64,000 bases of DNA from Dipteronia dyeriana (GCA_032871835.1 CM065301.1:34604405-34668404); one strand, 5' to 3'. Counted from the first letter of the stretch, positions 35,641 to 48,257 are shown. Notes: generated by a model from the letters alone, not told the origin. Made by a program: numbers and translations.

Positions 35641-38600
35641 TTGATTCTTCACTCTAGATAGTTGATTCGGGGGCCATTAACCGTGTTTGTTCTTCTTTAC
35701 AATGGACTGATTCTTGGACACAGCTAGAATAGCAAGCCTTCTTAATGCGTGTGGGGTCAAAGGATGTCGTGTTGGCACGAGCAGTGGGCGTAATTAGATT
35801 ACATTTTTGTAATAATTATATATTGTTGGACAATGTATTTTATATTCCTGGATTTACACGGAATTTGATTTCCATTTCTTAGTTGTTAAAACAAAAATAT
35901 TATGTTTCTTTTAATAATAAGTCTGTTATTATTGAAAAGAATGGTCTGAATATTTGTTCAGGAATTAATGAAAACAATTTGTATGTGTTAAGACTGTTAA
36001 TACATACTACACTGCTCAACACAGAAATGTTTAAGGTTGAAAAACCAAAAACTAAACGACATAAGATTTCTCCAGATAATGACACATATCTCTGGTATTT
36101 AAGGCTTGGTCATATCAACCTTGACTGGATAAACAGACTAGTAAAAAGCAGACCTTTAAGTGAGTTAAAGGTTGACACCTTACTTGTCTGCGAATCTTTT
36201 TTGGAAGGTAAGATGACTAAAAGACCTTTTACTGGAAAATGGCTTAGAGCTAAAGAACCGCTAGAGCTTATACATACAGACGTCTGCAAACTGATGAATG
36301 TTAAAGGTAGGGGTGGTTATGAGTATTATGTCATCTTTATAGAAGACAACTGAAGATACGGATACGTCTACCTAATGCAACGGAAATCAGAAACATTTGA
36401 AAGGTTTAAAGAATTCCGATCTGAAGTTGAGAATTAATTAGGTTGAACTATCAAGTCACAACGATCGAATCGTGGAGGTGAGTACCTTGACCAAGAGTTT
36501 GAAGACTTCTTGGTCGAGTATGGGATCGTTTCCTAACTCACAACTCCCGGTACACCTCAGTAAAATGGTGTAGTAGAGAGGAGAAATGGAACCCTGATGG
36601 AAATGGTATGATCTATGATTAGTTTCTCATTATTACCAAATTCCTTTTGCGGATATGTGTTACAAACAGCGGCATACATTTTGAATGTAGTGCCATCCAA
36701 ATTTGTTCCTATGACTCCTCTAGAGTTGTGGAATGGTCGTAAAGCTAGTTTGAGACATATTCGCATATGGGGGTGTCCAGCACACGTGCTGAAAAACAGA
36801 ACTGGAAAGCTAGACTCCAAGTCTGTTGTCTGCTTATTTTGTAGGATACTCTAAGGAGACCAGAGGTGTACACTTCTATAGTATTGAAGACAACAAAGTA
36901 TTTGTATCGACAACTGCAACGTTTCTTGAGGACAATTACATTAGTGACCATAAACCTCATTCCAAGATTGTAATAAATAAGTTGGAGCCTGGTGAGACTA
37001 GTGCTTCATCAACAAGAGTTGTTGATCCATAAACATATGAGAGTCAGATGGTTTATGATCAGGATACACTACCACCTAGACATAGTGAGAGGGTTGTGAG
37101 ACAACCTGAACGCTATTTAGGTTTAGGTGAGGGACAAGGTGTTGTCTCTGCTGATAGTGTGGATGATCCATTGAAATTTAAGAATGCAATGGAAGATCTT
37201 GATTAAGAGGAATGGCTTAAACCCATGAATCTCAAGATGGAGTCCATGTACTCTAACTCAGTATGGGATCATGTAGAGTTACCGGATGGGGTAAAACCCA
37301 TAGGGTGTAAGTGGATCTATAAGAGAAAGAGAGGAGTAGACGGGAAGGTAGAGATCTTCAAGGCAAGGCTAGTGGCTAAGGGTTATACCTAGAAAGAGGG
37401 GGTCGATTATGAAGAGACCTTCTCGCCAGTTTCCATGTTTAAGTCTATTAGGATTCTTTTATCCATTGCTGCCTGTTTCGATTAAGAAATTTGGTAAATG
37501 GATGTCAATACTGCATTCTTGAATGACGATCTTGATGAGAGTATCTATATGGTGCAACCAGAAGGATTCGTGTCTCCAGATCAAGAGCAAAAGGTTTGCA
37601 AGCTGCAAAAGTCCATCTTTGGGCTTAAGCAAGCATCTAGATCTTGGAACATCATGTTTGATGATGTGATCAAAACTTATGGCTTCAAGCAGAATGTCGA
37701 TGAGCCTATTGTCTACAAGCGCATCATTGATAAGAAAAAATAGTTTTCTTGGTCCTATACATAGATGATATCCTACTCATTGGGAATGATGTAGGAGTGT
37801 TGTCTGATGTAAACGGCTGGCTGGCTAGCCAATTCCAAATAAAAGATTTGGGAGATACGAGTTTTGTTCTTTGGATCCAGTTTATAAGGGATCGTAAGAA
37901 CAAACTCATAGCACTGTGTCAGGTATCATATATCGATAAGATTCTTGTGCGATTTTCGATGCAAAACTCCAAGAAAGGTAATTTACCTTCTAGGCATGGA
38001 GTTAACTTGTCTAAGGAACAGTGTCCTAAGACACCTCAAGAAGTTGAGGATATAAGACGTGTACCCTATGCATCGGCAGTAGGTAGTCTCATGTATGCTA
38101 TGTTATGCACGAGACCGGACATCTGCTATGCAGTGGGAGTAATCAGTAGATACCAGTCCAACCCAGGATTGGATCATTGGGTTTCTGTCAAGACAATTCT
38201 CAAGTATCTTCGGAGAATGAGAGACTGTATGCTAGTGTATTTTGGGTAAGATTTGATCCCGTTAGGATACACAGATTCTGATTTTCAGTCAGACAGGGAT
38301 TCTAAGAAATCCACGTCTGGATCAGTGTTCACCCTAGGTGGTGAAGCCATTGTTTGGAGAAGTATCAAGCAATCATGCATTGCTGACTCTGCCATGGAAG
38401 CTGAATATGTAGCCGCTTGTGAAGCTGCTAAAGAGGTTGTTTGGCTCCGTAAATTCTTGTGTGATCTGGAAGTTGTTCCAGATTTGGATATGCCCATAAC
38501 ACTTTAATGTGATAACAGTGGTGCTGTGGCTAATTCCAAAGAACCAAGAAGCCATAAAGGAGGGAAGCAAATGGAGAGAAAGTATTATCTCATTAGAGAG

Positions 38601-38684
38601 ATAATGTAGAGAGGAGATATGATTGTCACAAAGATAGCCTCACAAGACAATCATGCTGATCCATTTACAAAGAATCTCACCTAG
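35641..38684 (+). pseudogene. pol: pol of element B: protease, integrase, RT, RNase H (broken)
   Basis: Protease: IVDSGAIN near 35659-35682, with the DSG motif kept and little after it. Integrase: about 35883-36840. The zinc-binding part has YLRLGH for the usual HxxxxH and CESF for CxxC. The first acidic residue is in IHTDVC; the second is Asn (RSNRGGEY for RSDRGGEY); ERRN keeps the third. RT: about 37190-37960, with DVNTAFLND and intact YIDD (37758-37769). A one-base loss in an A-run just before it (37735-37740) shifts frame. RNase H: about 38050-38684, with GYTDSDFQSD and MEAEYVAACEA. Several stops fall at former CAA, CAG or TGG codons. Confidence 0.88.
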
Positions 38685-38725
38685 ATGGTCTAGGGTTACG
38701 AGACATGCCTCACATGCTTTAGTGC

Positions 38726-38736
38726 AAGTGGGAGAT
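38726..38736 (+). other. Polypurine tract of element B
   Basis: AAGTGGGAGAT directly before the 3' LTR start TGTTGGGG, the typical copia arrangement. Confidence 0.88.
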
Positions 38737-40090
38737 TGTTGGGGTTTATGCTTTAAATATGTAATTTGTAAATGGATTTATGAAATAAATAAAAATAAAA
38801 GTTCAATTCATTCTTGTTATGTTATTTATTTTATAAACTTGTGCATATATTTAACATCCAAGATTGTCGGATGTTATCTCAAACTGTGCATATGAGTGTC
38901 ATATATGGATGGATACAGTAAGAGACGTGCAATCTAAAAATTCCATATATAGCAAATAAAATTGGGTTCTTTATTTGTGGTAAATCTATAGCTGCGGTTC
39001 ATTCTGTAATGTACGGTGATTCTATCCTGAATCATTCATATGAGATATGAGAATGGAGGCACCTTGTATGATGTAATCATATAGGACTGGGCCATGAATC
39101 TCTCACCAAGATCCGTTTACCGATGAGATTCATATATATCAACTAATGATGGCTATATATGGGTGATCTTAATCTTGAGTGTCTTATCGACTCCTTCAGA
39201 TTAAATCGTGGTCTTTGATATACCATGGGTGAGGTCGGATGCAGTTCTCGATCAATATGCTCCGTATGTTGGGATTGCGGTTTGGCTTGTGGCTTGGAAG
39301 GTTTGTACACAATAGTGAAATCCACTCCTTCTTGTTAGAAGTAGACGGTAGTTACCTTAAAGGTTGATTCGGGGCTTGGACAATATGAGCACTCTCCTAG
39401 TTCCGTAAGGAAATAGGATTTATTATCCATTAGAGAATCAACGATACTTAAAGGATATATGTAATTAGAGGGGTAAAACGAACATTATGACCCAGCTCTA
39501 ATTATGAAATATTGTGGAAGATCACACTATGTGTACTAGCTATGTCGATGGACACCAAGTTGTATCTGGTCTGTGTAAAAGCGTCTATAGTTGAGAGAGT
39601 GCAGCTTCGGGTTTTTAGTTGAATAACACCGGAGTTAATAATCAAAGAATATTAACTAAAGAGTTTAATTAATGATTCCGAGGATTATTGGAGCTCAAAA
39701 TACCGTGGGTCCATTAGGTCCGCTTGCTTGCCCCGATCGATTTAGGTAACAAAGGTTACGGTAAATTAATTGGATTGTCTAATTAATTGTGTTACGAAAG
39801 TGACACGTATATATTCGGGAATTAATTGAATAATGAGATCATTTAATTAATTAATGTTAATAGTTAAATTAATTAAAAAATTAGATTATTTAATTATATT
39901 GATAATTATGAATTATGAATTAACTATTAATTGGAGGGTGTTAGTTGATATATGGATTTAGGTGAAGATTAAATAATAGGATTATTTTATTTTACTAAAT
40001 CATTTATCTTAGTATTTGAATTTAAGTTTAAATTTAAAATACTTATTATCACTTTTAATATGTTAGATATATTTGAAAAGGATAATTAAA

Positions 40091-40136
<46 letters not shown>

Positions 40137-40207
40137 ATTATAACATAAGAGATTGCATTGGATGCAAATTGGTGTGTGCACATATATAAGTGTTTGTATT
40201 GGATACA

Positions 40208-40302
<95 letters not shown>

Positions 40303-40794
40303 CCATTTTTTTTAAGAAAAAGTTTTTTTGTGTGTGTATCTGATGCACACGCAAAAAGAAAAAAAAAACATCATTTCTTGCATGAGATGTAATTTATGTA
40401 TGTGTAAAATCAATACACCAAATTAAGAAGAAAGAGTTTCTTCAAGTATTTCTCTACATCCTCCATTCAAATTCCTCAGACCATGACGCGCCCACACGCA
40501 GTTACCAGTCCCAAGAGATAGCAAGGAAGATTGAGTGGTTCAGACAGGAGCTTCCAAACGTTGGTAAGATTGGTTCAGATAGGAGCACAACGTAAAGTGA
40601 AGGAGCCTCCAAACGTTTATATGTTTTTCTTCTCTTTATATCGATTTCAATTTCCTATGTATACATAATGTTTGTATTAGTTCCGAAAAAATAATTACGA
40701 TCCCAAGTTCATTGGTTCTAGATACAGATTATGATTTGTATTAAAAAATTTAAAACCTAGTTCCGCTGCGAGACCGGTGAACGGGGTTCCAACA
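38737..40794 (+). mobile_element. 3' LTR of element B
   Basis: 2058 bp, TGTTGGGG...GTTCCAACA, partner of 31775-33852. It contains an extra ~50-bp insertion near 39675-39730 ('tccgaggattattgg...') not seen in the 5' LTR, and expanded TA and TG runs. CCTCT follows. Confidence 0.92.
40092..40300. repeat. (TA)n and (TA)n(TG)n microsatellites in the 3' LTR of element B
   Basis: (TA)n at about 40093-40134, then about 40213-40248 (TA)n followed by (TG)n to 40299. The 5' LTR has only short TA runs plus a different tandem repeat at this place. ORFs across it ('IYIY', 'VCVC') are artefacts. Confidence 0.95.
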
Positions 40795-40799
40795 CCTCT

Positions 40800-41008
40800 C
40801 TCCTACGTCATAATCTTCATCAATCAAGTTCAGAGGGTTGTTGGGTTTATTGGAGATGCTGGAACCGATCGAGACATTCCAACTGGGGCTGACGGACCGG
40901 GGAAGAGTCCTCGTCGCTCTAGATTCATCGCACCTATTTTCTGTGAACCAAATTAGGGCCACCAGTGCCCTCGACCATGGCGTCAATGCTGTCAGAAGAG
41001 TTCGACAT
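40800..41008 (-). pseudogene. Antisense ORF of T2, N-terminal part (fragment 1 of 3)
   Basis: On the minus strand, ATG at 41006-41008 begins MSNSSDSIDAMVEG, matching T1's MSNFSDSIEAMVEA (10278). About 25 codons on, stops appear. The remaining sequence aligns with T1 up to the element B insertion and then resumes at 31769. The start codon position relative to the upstream TATA-like and ACGT motifs is kept between T1 and T2. Confidence 0.75.
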
Positions 41009-41155
41009 TGTTGAATGAATAGGGCTTGAAGGTGGAGGAAAAGAGCCTGAAGGTTGATGAAAAACAATGATGTAGCCGGAGAAGACAGCGAGAGAGAGGA
41101 AGTCTGAGAATTCGAAATTGGAAGGATGCGAGAGGAAGTGGCAGTGGGTTTGAAT

Positions 41156-41281
41156 TTAAATAGAGCTTAGGATGGTAGTGACATCAGTGAAATCCTCAGG
41201 GAGATTACCTCTAACCGCAGAGAGGGCCATAATGCAGCCAGATTTCTTAAGAGAACATACCAATCCATGCTCGACACGTCA
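41156..41281 (-). promoter_or_regulatory. Putative promoter of the antisense ORF (T2)
   Basis: The minus strand carries TATTTAAA (41156-41163), 148 bp before the ATG, and TGACGTG (41275-41281) a further 111 bp upstream. The layout matches T1 (126 and 110 bp), while the sequence between has diverged. Promoter function is inferred. Confidence 0.55.
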
Positions 41282-41399
41282 CCTAGGCAATTAATGAGAA
41301 GATTTCATTCAAGATCCTCAGTAATTATTTCGTAACGAAAAATTTCCAAATTAAAAAATAAGGAATCTGACTTAAACTCCAACTCTACCACCGGTATTC

Positions 41400-41416
41400 A
41401 AGTCAGATGGGACTTC
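41400..41416 (+). other. Polypurine tract of T2 (decayed)
   Basis: 'aagtcagatgggacttc' before the 3' LTR. The purine run is shorter than in T0 or T1. Confidence 0.65.
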
Positions 41417-42678
41417 TATTAATAGTAAAATTTTGGCTAGGGACCAAAGTGAAATTTTCCACTCTCCTAGCTCGAATCAAAGCCCAAACGCGCCATTAAT
41501 GGGCCCTTGAGCGAAACATAAAACTACCCCGCAGAAGCAAGGAAGGATCACTGGGATTCGGAACTGTCAGGGATGAAGCTAGTAACGGCCAGGTCGAGCC
41601 CTCATGTGAACACTGAAATTCAGGCTTCTCGAGACCCCTATCTCGGAAACTCGGTTCCTACGGTCGGTTTTAAAAACAACCCCGTGAAAGCGAGGAAGGA
41701 TCACCAAGCTCAAGAAGCACTCGAAGTGAAGCCCGACACTAACAAGAATGAGCTTCTTCCAAGTTAAGGCTTCCCGAGGTCAGATTTAACTCATGGCCTA
41801 AGCCAGAAGCCCGCCAACCACCCTAGAAACCCGTTGCCCCCCATCAGATACGAAGAGAGAGCCTCTAAGTGGATCAGGTTCATGCTATAGCTAATTTGCT
41901 AAGGGACGCCCGTAGCCTACATAGACATGAAAGAAGAATCTCGACTAATCTACACTACCTTCCGTAATTGCCCGTAAGGCCGTCCCAAGCTTCTAAGACC
42001 AGAACTAAAGCATGGATCTGCCTTGCTCTACAAAACAGCTAGTGACCTCCATGAAGAATCATGCCATGAATATACACAAGATCATATTTACGTTATAACG
42101 AACATTAAATGCTCCATAAGTGTAAGACGAGAGTTTGATTCTAAAGAGGTAATAAACTTATCTTCTCCAACGATAATCTTGAGTCCGTAATTTACTCGAA
42201 GTCAACGACTTTTAAATAAAGGATCCCGCCGGTTAAAGAGTGAACGGATTTATAAAATCGTGACGGGATATTCACGAGTTTAAACCTACTTGGAGCATGT
42301 ATAAACAGGTCCAACCATGTATAAACAGGTCCAAGCATGATGTAGAAATATAAGCACAAATAGAGTAAAAGAGAGAGGACTACGCTGGGCTTAAATTCGA
42401 TGAACAGAACACGGCCATCATTGTATCTACTATTCGACGAGTACGAAGTTGCCAACTTCCTATGTCCTAGAGAGATTTTGAGTGTATGTGAGAGATTTTT
42501 GTATACCTCGAGTGGTCAATAATAAAGCTCTCATTCGTTATCGCATTATCATTTAAATATTTGTTTCTATCTTAACAAGTCATATATCTGAGGTACTGAC
42601 CCCGGCCATCACCTCCGTGGTAGTTGTCTCGAGGGTGTTAATTAGAATTTCTCCTCTTGAGCAAATTTCCCTTTAATA
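41417..42678 (+). mobile_element. 3' LTR of T2
   Basis: 1262 bp, starting TATTAATAG (G-to-A in the usual TG) and ending CTTTAATA. It is co-linear with the 5' LTR but clearly diverged. The TATA region is duplicated: 'catgtataaacaggtccaa' occurs twice in a row at about 42297-42336. 'caataataaag' near 42520 is a likely polyadenylation signal. Confidence 0.88.
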
Positions 42679-42774
42679 CTAATATATATAATATTATGAT
42701 TATATATATTATTAATATAATAATATATTATATATTATTATATATATTAATAAAATATTATATATTATATATAT
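42679..42774. repeat. AT-rich repeat DNA between T2 and T3
   Basis: Nearly pure A/T, the same kind of sequence as 11967-12211 and 13392-13497. It begins with the T2 target duplication CTAAT. Confidence 0.8.
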
Positions 42775-44003
42775 TGTTAATAGTAAAATTTGGCTAGGGG
42801 ATCAAAGAGAAAATTTCCACTCACTTAGCTCGAATCAAAGCCTGAATTCCCTATTTATGGGACCCAGAGCGAACCAAAAAACTACCCTGCAGAAGCAGGG
42901 AAGGAACATCGGGCTTCAGAATTATCAGGGATGAAGCTAGGCATGACCAGGTCGAGCCCTCATACAAATACTAGAATCCAGGCTTCTCGAGATCACCTTT
43001 CCTGGAACCTCGGATCCTGGGGTCGGGCTCCAAAACCACCCTGTAAAATCGAGGAAGGATCACCGAGCTCAAGAAGCACTCGAAGTGATGCCCGACATAA
43101 ACAAGAATGAGCTCATTCCAGGTCAAGGCTTCCCTAGGTCAGATTTAACTCACAGCCTAAGCCAGAAGCCCGCTGTCCCCGTCAGAGACGAAGAGAGAGC
43201 CTCTAAGTGGATCAGGTTCATGCTATAGCTAATTCGCTAAGGGACGCTCGTATCTTACCTAGACATGAAAGAAGAATCTCGCCTAATCTACACTACCCCC
43301 ACTAAGTGCCCACAAGGCAGTCCCAAGCTTCTGAGACCAAAACTAAAGCATGGATCTACCTTGCTCAATGAAACAACGAGTAGCTAACTCGAGGACCTCC
43401 ATAAAGAATCATGCCATGAATAAACACAAGATCATATCTACGTTATAACGAACATTAAATTCTACATAGGTGTAAGACAAGAATTTGTTTCCAAAGAGGA
43501 AACAAACTTATCTCCACCAACGATAATCTTGGGACCGTTACAAGTCAACAACATTTAAATTGAGGATTCCACCCGATAAGGTGGGAACAGATTCAGAGAA
43601 TCAAGGAGAGAGATACACCTGTTCAAAATATTTTGGCCATGTATAAATATACCCAAGTATTCCCACAAAAAGAAGATAGAGAAAAAAAACGACGAGAAAA
43701 AAAAAAGGAAAAGGGCCTAAATTCTTAACTAGAACCCGACCATCATTGTTTCTATTATTCGACTGGCACGAGGTTGCCACCCTCCTACTCCCTAGAGAGA
43801 TTATGAGTGTATGTGAGAGATTTCTGTATACCACGAGTGATCAATAATAAATCCCTCATTTGCTATCACATTATCATTCAAATATTCGTTTCTATCTTAA
43901 CAGGTCAGATATCTGAGGTACTGACCCCGGCCACCACCTTTATGGTAGTGGTCTCGAGGGTGTTAGTCGAAATTTCTCATCTTGAGCAAATTTCCTGTTA
44001 AAA
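42775..44003 (+). mobile_element. 5' LTR of T3
   Basis: 1229 bp, TGTTAATAG...CTGTTAAAA (the usual CA end has become AA). TATA box at 43642-43649, 'gatcaataataaat' near 43838, and a U5 hairpin near 43934-43947 with one mismatch (ACCAC-CTTT-ATGGT). Confidence 0.9.
43642..43649 (+). promoter_or_regulatory. TATA box of T3 5' LTR
   Basis: 'tataaata' within 'gccatgtataaatataccc', the conserved Tat LTR core promoter. Confidence 0.68.
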
Positions 44004-44007
44004 CTTT

Positions 44008-44026
44008 TTGGCACCGTCTGTGGGAA
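44008..44026 (+). other. Primer binding site of T3
   Basis: 'ttggcaccgtctgtgggaa', as in T2, four bases after the LTR. Confidence 0.75.
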
Positions 44027-44049
44027 ATTCCCACAATACCATATTTATA

Positions 44050-45740
44050 TTCATAAGTTTGTTGTTTTACAAGAATCGTGAGGCTTCGCTCCTCCCAAGG
44101 GAAACCAGGCGCATCGGGACAGCTTTTAGTTGTGACGACACAAAGATCATGAAGAATGGAAGAAAATCTAGGCTCCGTGGCCAAGGACCATACCAGCACG
44201 CCACTGTACGGTCTTTGGATCCCCCTATGGGAAGCCAGGTCGCGCTTGGCCAACAAACGGGGGCCTTCGTTGAAAATGTCCGACTTCGACTACTCGCTAA
44301 GGGTATTACTGTCTAGCAAGCACACCTTTACAATCGAGGAGAACCAAGCAGGCCGGGGACTCGGCAACCCATATTTGATCACCTGGGACCTACTCATTCT
44401 GAGCCAGCTCGTAATAGAACAGGACCCCAGCCCTCGATCTGGGATAGGTTAGGGCACCTGCCCTCCTTTCCTGAATCGCCATAGCGTTACCAACCACGGC
44501 AAGTTAAGTCCGCGGCAGACATTCTTCCCCGGGAGCGGCGAGAGTTTCCTCACCAACTACTTCAAAGAGGGAAGCCTGAGCTAGAGATCAAGAAAGCCAG
44601 CAAATCCCCCAAGTAGATCTCATCCGTAGAAGAAGTCGGGTAGAGGTCGGCAGCTCGTCAAAAGGGTCTGACAGTGAGGAATCCGAGATTAATACAAGGA
44701 AACTTGAGAAATAGCACCTGAGAGACTAGTTGGCAGAGCTACAGAAAAGAGATCCAACAGATGAAGTAGAGTAAGTACAAGGAAGACAAGAAAGATCCTC
44801 TAAATGAGATGAATGCTCATTTCACCCGAAGGATATGGAGGCAGAACTCCCGCCAAAATTAAAAATGCGACTGATAGATTCTCCAGGACAGAAGATCCCT
44901 TGAGCAACTTGGAGAGCTTCGTCCAACAGATGGAGATGCAAAACGCAACCAGGGCCGTCATGTGTCGGATGTTCACAACTACGTTGGCGGATTGCGTTAA
45001 GACCTGGTTCAGAAAGCTACCCACTGGCAGTGTGGATTCCTTCAAGAAGCTTTCAACTGATTTCTGCTCGTAATTCCAGGGAGTTGAAGCACGATTAAAG
45101 GATCCAATCAATCTACAGTACGTGATCCAAGAGAGAATGGAAACCCTTCAGGCTTATGTCGAGCGTTTCCACAAGGAAGTCATCCAGATCGGGGTCTTCA
45201 CTGAGAAAGAAATCATCACCAATTTCAGGAGAAACCTGTGGGCGGGCAAGCTTTTCTAGTCTTTTGCCAAGCCACCTCTAGAGACCTACCAAGAAGCCTA
45301 TGATCGGGAACTGGAGAAAATTGAAGTCGGCGAACAACTCAAGGTCAAGATGGAACACAATGATAAGAGAGCAGCAAAGCGACAGAAGAAGGAAGCTCCC
45401 AAACCAGAGCAAGCTCAGAAAAGCCATAACAGACACCCCCAATAGGTCGACGTATCGCTTCCCCGATTCTCAACCCAAATCGAAAAGGTATTCAACAAAA
45501 CAAACTCCTCTGCGGGCTTCGCCTCCTCCTAGGGCAGTGGCCTCAATAGCTCAAGATGAGAGAGGATATGATCATTACACCCTCTTAAATATATCCCGTG
45601 AAATAATCTATCTCACCATTCAGGACAAGGGGTTACAACAGAAGCCTATACCTATAAAATGCCCCATCGATAAGAGGATTTGTTATAAGTATTGTGACTT
45701 TCACGAAGACGTGGGACACAACACTTCAGAGTGATATAGT
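44050..45740 (+). pseudogene. gag: gag of T3, 5' part (split by element C)
   Basis: The frame open to 44316 aligns with the start of T2 gag (for example LDPPMGSQVALGQQTGAFVEN), but the ATG used in T2 reads TTG here. Stops and frameshifts follow. The capsid-like stretch lies in the frame 44813-45073 (RFSRTEDPLSNLESFVQQ) and on to about 45300. The Lys-rich stretch and the knuckle lead KYCDFHEDVGHNTSE follow in the frame 45300-45734. The knuckle is cut by element C just at its last Cys; the gag tail resumes at 56004. Confidence 0.85.
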
Positions 45741-48194
45741 TGTAGGGAAAAAACGGTTCAAAACGCAACGGAAGCGTGAGAAAATGAAAATTAGGGTTTG
45801 CGTATAAAAAAAAAATCTTTTATACAACAAGAACCTTAACCATAGATTAATTGACGTATATAAAAATATCATACCTTTTTCTCGTGACGATTGAATTAGC
45901 GCCGAATTGATTCCGCAAGATCTTCCAATCCAATCACGAACGTGAATTACCTAGGAGTGTAGGCTTCCTTACATTAAATTTTATACCTGAGGATGGAGAC
46001 AAAACGCAATCTTTTCTTTGTTAGTTACAAATATCCTCCAAGAGAAAAAATCCAAGAACGTCTAGACACTTGTGAATTATCAATCGACTTGATTGAAACT
46101 CGCGTGAACCTTGATTCAATGTTGTACACAAAACCCTTATGATGTAAAGGATACTAGTGTACTATTGAAAACAAAAACGTTCCCCTTTTTTTCTTCTTGG
46201 CCGAATTGACACAATATTGTTTAGAGATGATTGAATTTTGTCTAGAGTAAAATCAGATTTTTCTCCCTCAAAATTCCTATGATGATCGAATTCTTCTCTT
46301 AGAAATATAGGGATGGCCGAAATTCTCCTCTCAATTGCCTTAGGGCTGGCCGAATTTCTTATACACACATATATATAGGATCATAAATCCTCTCCTAAGA
46401 AGGATTTACTTGGTTGGCAAGAATCCTTTTCTTAGGTGGATTTATTGGGTAGTTAAGAATCCTTATCTAAAAGGAAATCTATCCTCTCCTATATACACAT
46501 GGCTGGCAGAATTTCTCTTTGATATAGATTAGGAGAGTTTATTCTTTCCTAAGAAGGATTTACTTGATGGACAAGAATCCTATCCTTAGGTAGATTTACT
46601 TAGTGGTTAAGAATCATTTTCAAAAAAGAATTCTACTATTAAGTAGTTTTACTTGGTGACCAAGAATCTTTTTCCAAAAGGAATTCTTTCCTACACCAAG
46701 ACTATTAATCCAACTCAATAGTATATTTGTAACCATAATAAAGACTTCCTAATCTGATTAGATAAATAATTCATTTTATTTATTTACTTATCAAATATAG
46801 TCTTTAATATTAACTATACTACCAACAATAGTATCGTTTTAGGAGACCATCTTCTACTAGAAAAAAGATTTTGACTTTTAATTAATCAACAAATTAATTA
46901 ATTTAAATTTAATTAAATAATAAAATAAAAATAATATATTTAAGCTATTCTTAATGGCCTTGCCCCCATACCATATATATGGGCCATATATTATTTTTCT
47001 TATTTTATTAAATCCATTGGGCCTTGATAAAAAGTCCACATGTGAACTAGACCTATTCTTGCAAAAAGAAACAAGTTCTCATGCCTTAATACAATTCTAG
47101 ATGGACTCTAAATTGGTCCGGTAGAATATATCAAGTGATTCATACAAGTTCGTGTGAATTAGGGATCTTGGCGGGCTATCTAAAAATAAGCTCCAATAGA
47201 CACAACCCAATCACAATCAACAAATTATTCACTTAGGTCCGATCTAATTAATTTTAGTTCATTCCTCTAAAGAACTAAAATTGAACTCTTAAATAAAGAT
47301 AGAATAAGTTGATGTTACTCACTCATACCCTAGACAACCTTATTGGAGAAAGTGTAATCTCATGAAGAATACCAGTAATCGCCAAGAGCTCATAGACCGC
47401 CTATAGCTCTCCAAGTTACCATATTTACTCATATGACCACATTTTGAACTTGGATATTTTGACTTGTCCAGAAGCCATGTTTCAATAGACACTATTGAAA
47501 ACTTAAAGTTAAGATTTAATATCCAATACCTCAAAACATCCATATGCTGGTATTCTACTCTCATTCAATAAATAGAGCCACGATGTCCATATCTATAAAT
47601 AAAGTCTTCTATCGATTAACAAATGAATACCACCAAACTATCGAGGATAGACTATGCAATATAGTCGTACTCATTGATAGCTCAAATGAAAACACTTGCA
47701 AAAATAAGTCCATTATTTATCTCGGGATTGAGATAGACTCTCCGATTGTCTTCAAATGAAAACTTTTATCCATTGAAGGTTCTAGATAAAGTATTTCATT
47801 TTGATCCTATTCAATGCACCCACTACACTAGATTTTTTTGCCCAAAGACACCACACTTTGATGATTTTAGACTCATCATAACACATTTGATCCCACTCAA
47901 ATGCTAGCAAAAGAATCTACAACTTTGACAAGGTAAAGACGCCTAACCTTTTATCTTAAGTTGTGAATATTATTCAAGACTAACTAAAGAATTGTGTCTA
48001 CCTCATACATATCTAGATGTATGAACAATTCTTCTTTTCTCATAGCCTTTCGACCTTATGATTATTTACTTTTGACAATTATAATAATTAAACTATAAAT
48101 GTTATAAGATTTGTTAAACTGGAAATCACTTTATTCATACGAAAAGATTGTTAATTACAATATTACACTCTTGCTATCGAACATAATCCTAACA
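45741..48194 (-). mobile_element. 3' LTR of element C (left LTR)
   Basis: On the minus strand it runs TGTTAGGATTATG...TCCCTACA. The motif GGCCGAATT/GGCCGAAATT recurs several times around 46200-46350. The 74-codon minus-strand ORF 47340-47564 recurs in the partner LTR and is not supported as a gene. Confidence 0.9.
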
Positions 48195-48257
48195 ATCTTC
48201 CACTTTCTCTATGGAAAATGTGTCATATCTCTCATCCTCATGTTCTCTAGATGCCCA
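48195..48257 (-). other. Polypurine tract and tail of element C
   Basis: The minus strand reads AGAGAAAGTGGAAGAT directly before the 3' LTR (48195-48210), the plus-strand primer of the element. Confidence 0.8.

Larger units (their letters stand above)
31775..40794 (+). mobile_element. Element B: Ty1/copia retrotransposon inside T2
   Basis: 9020 bp, with LTRs of 2078 and 2058 bp and a perfect target duplication CCTCT (31770-31774 and 40795-40799). The order gag, protease, integrase, RT, RNase H is copia-type. RT and RNase H motifs (YIDDILLIGND, CDNSGAVANSKEPRSHK) suit the Tork/TAR branch, though lineage was not tested. It carries many stops, an internal gag deletion and substitutions at zinc and catalytic sites, so it is not autonomous. 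Confidence 0.92.
13498..42678 (+). mobile_element. Tat-type Ty3/gypsy retrotransposon T2, interrupted by elements A and B
   Basis: The order is 5' LTR, primer site, gag, pol (protease, RT, RNase H, second RNase H, integrase), tandem array, antisense ORF, polypurine tract, 3' LTR. Element A splits the antisense ORF at 23170-30866 and element B splits it again at 31775-40794. Removing both leaves about 12.5 kb. Flanks CTAAA (13493-13497) and CTAAT (42679-42683) match at four of five bases. The LTRs are visibly more diverged than those of A or B, as expected for the older host element. No complete frame survives. Confidence 0.92.

Noticed and set aside
40055..40392. ORFs with Tyr-Ile and Val-Cys repeats
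   Set aside because: They are translations of (TA)n(TG)n runs in an LTR.
47340..47564. 74-residue minus-strand ORF, also at 55149-55373
   Set aside because: Same case for the LTRs of element C.
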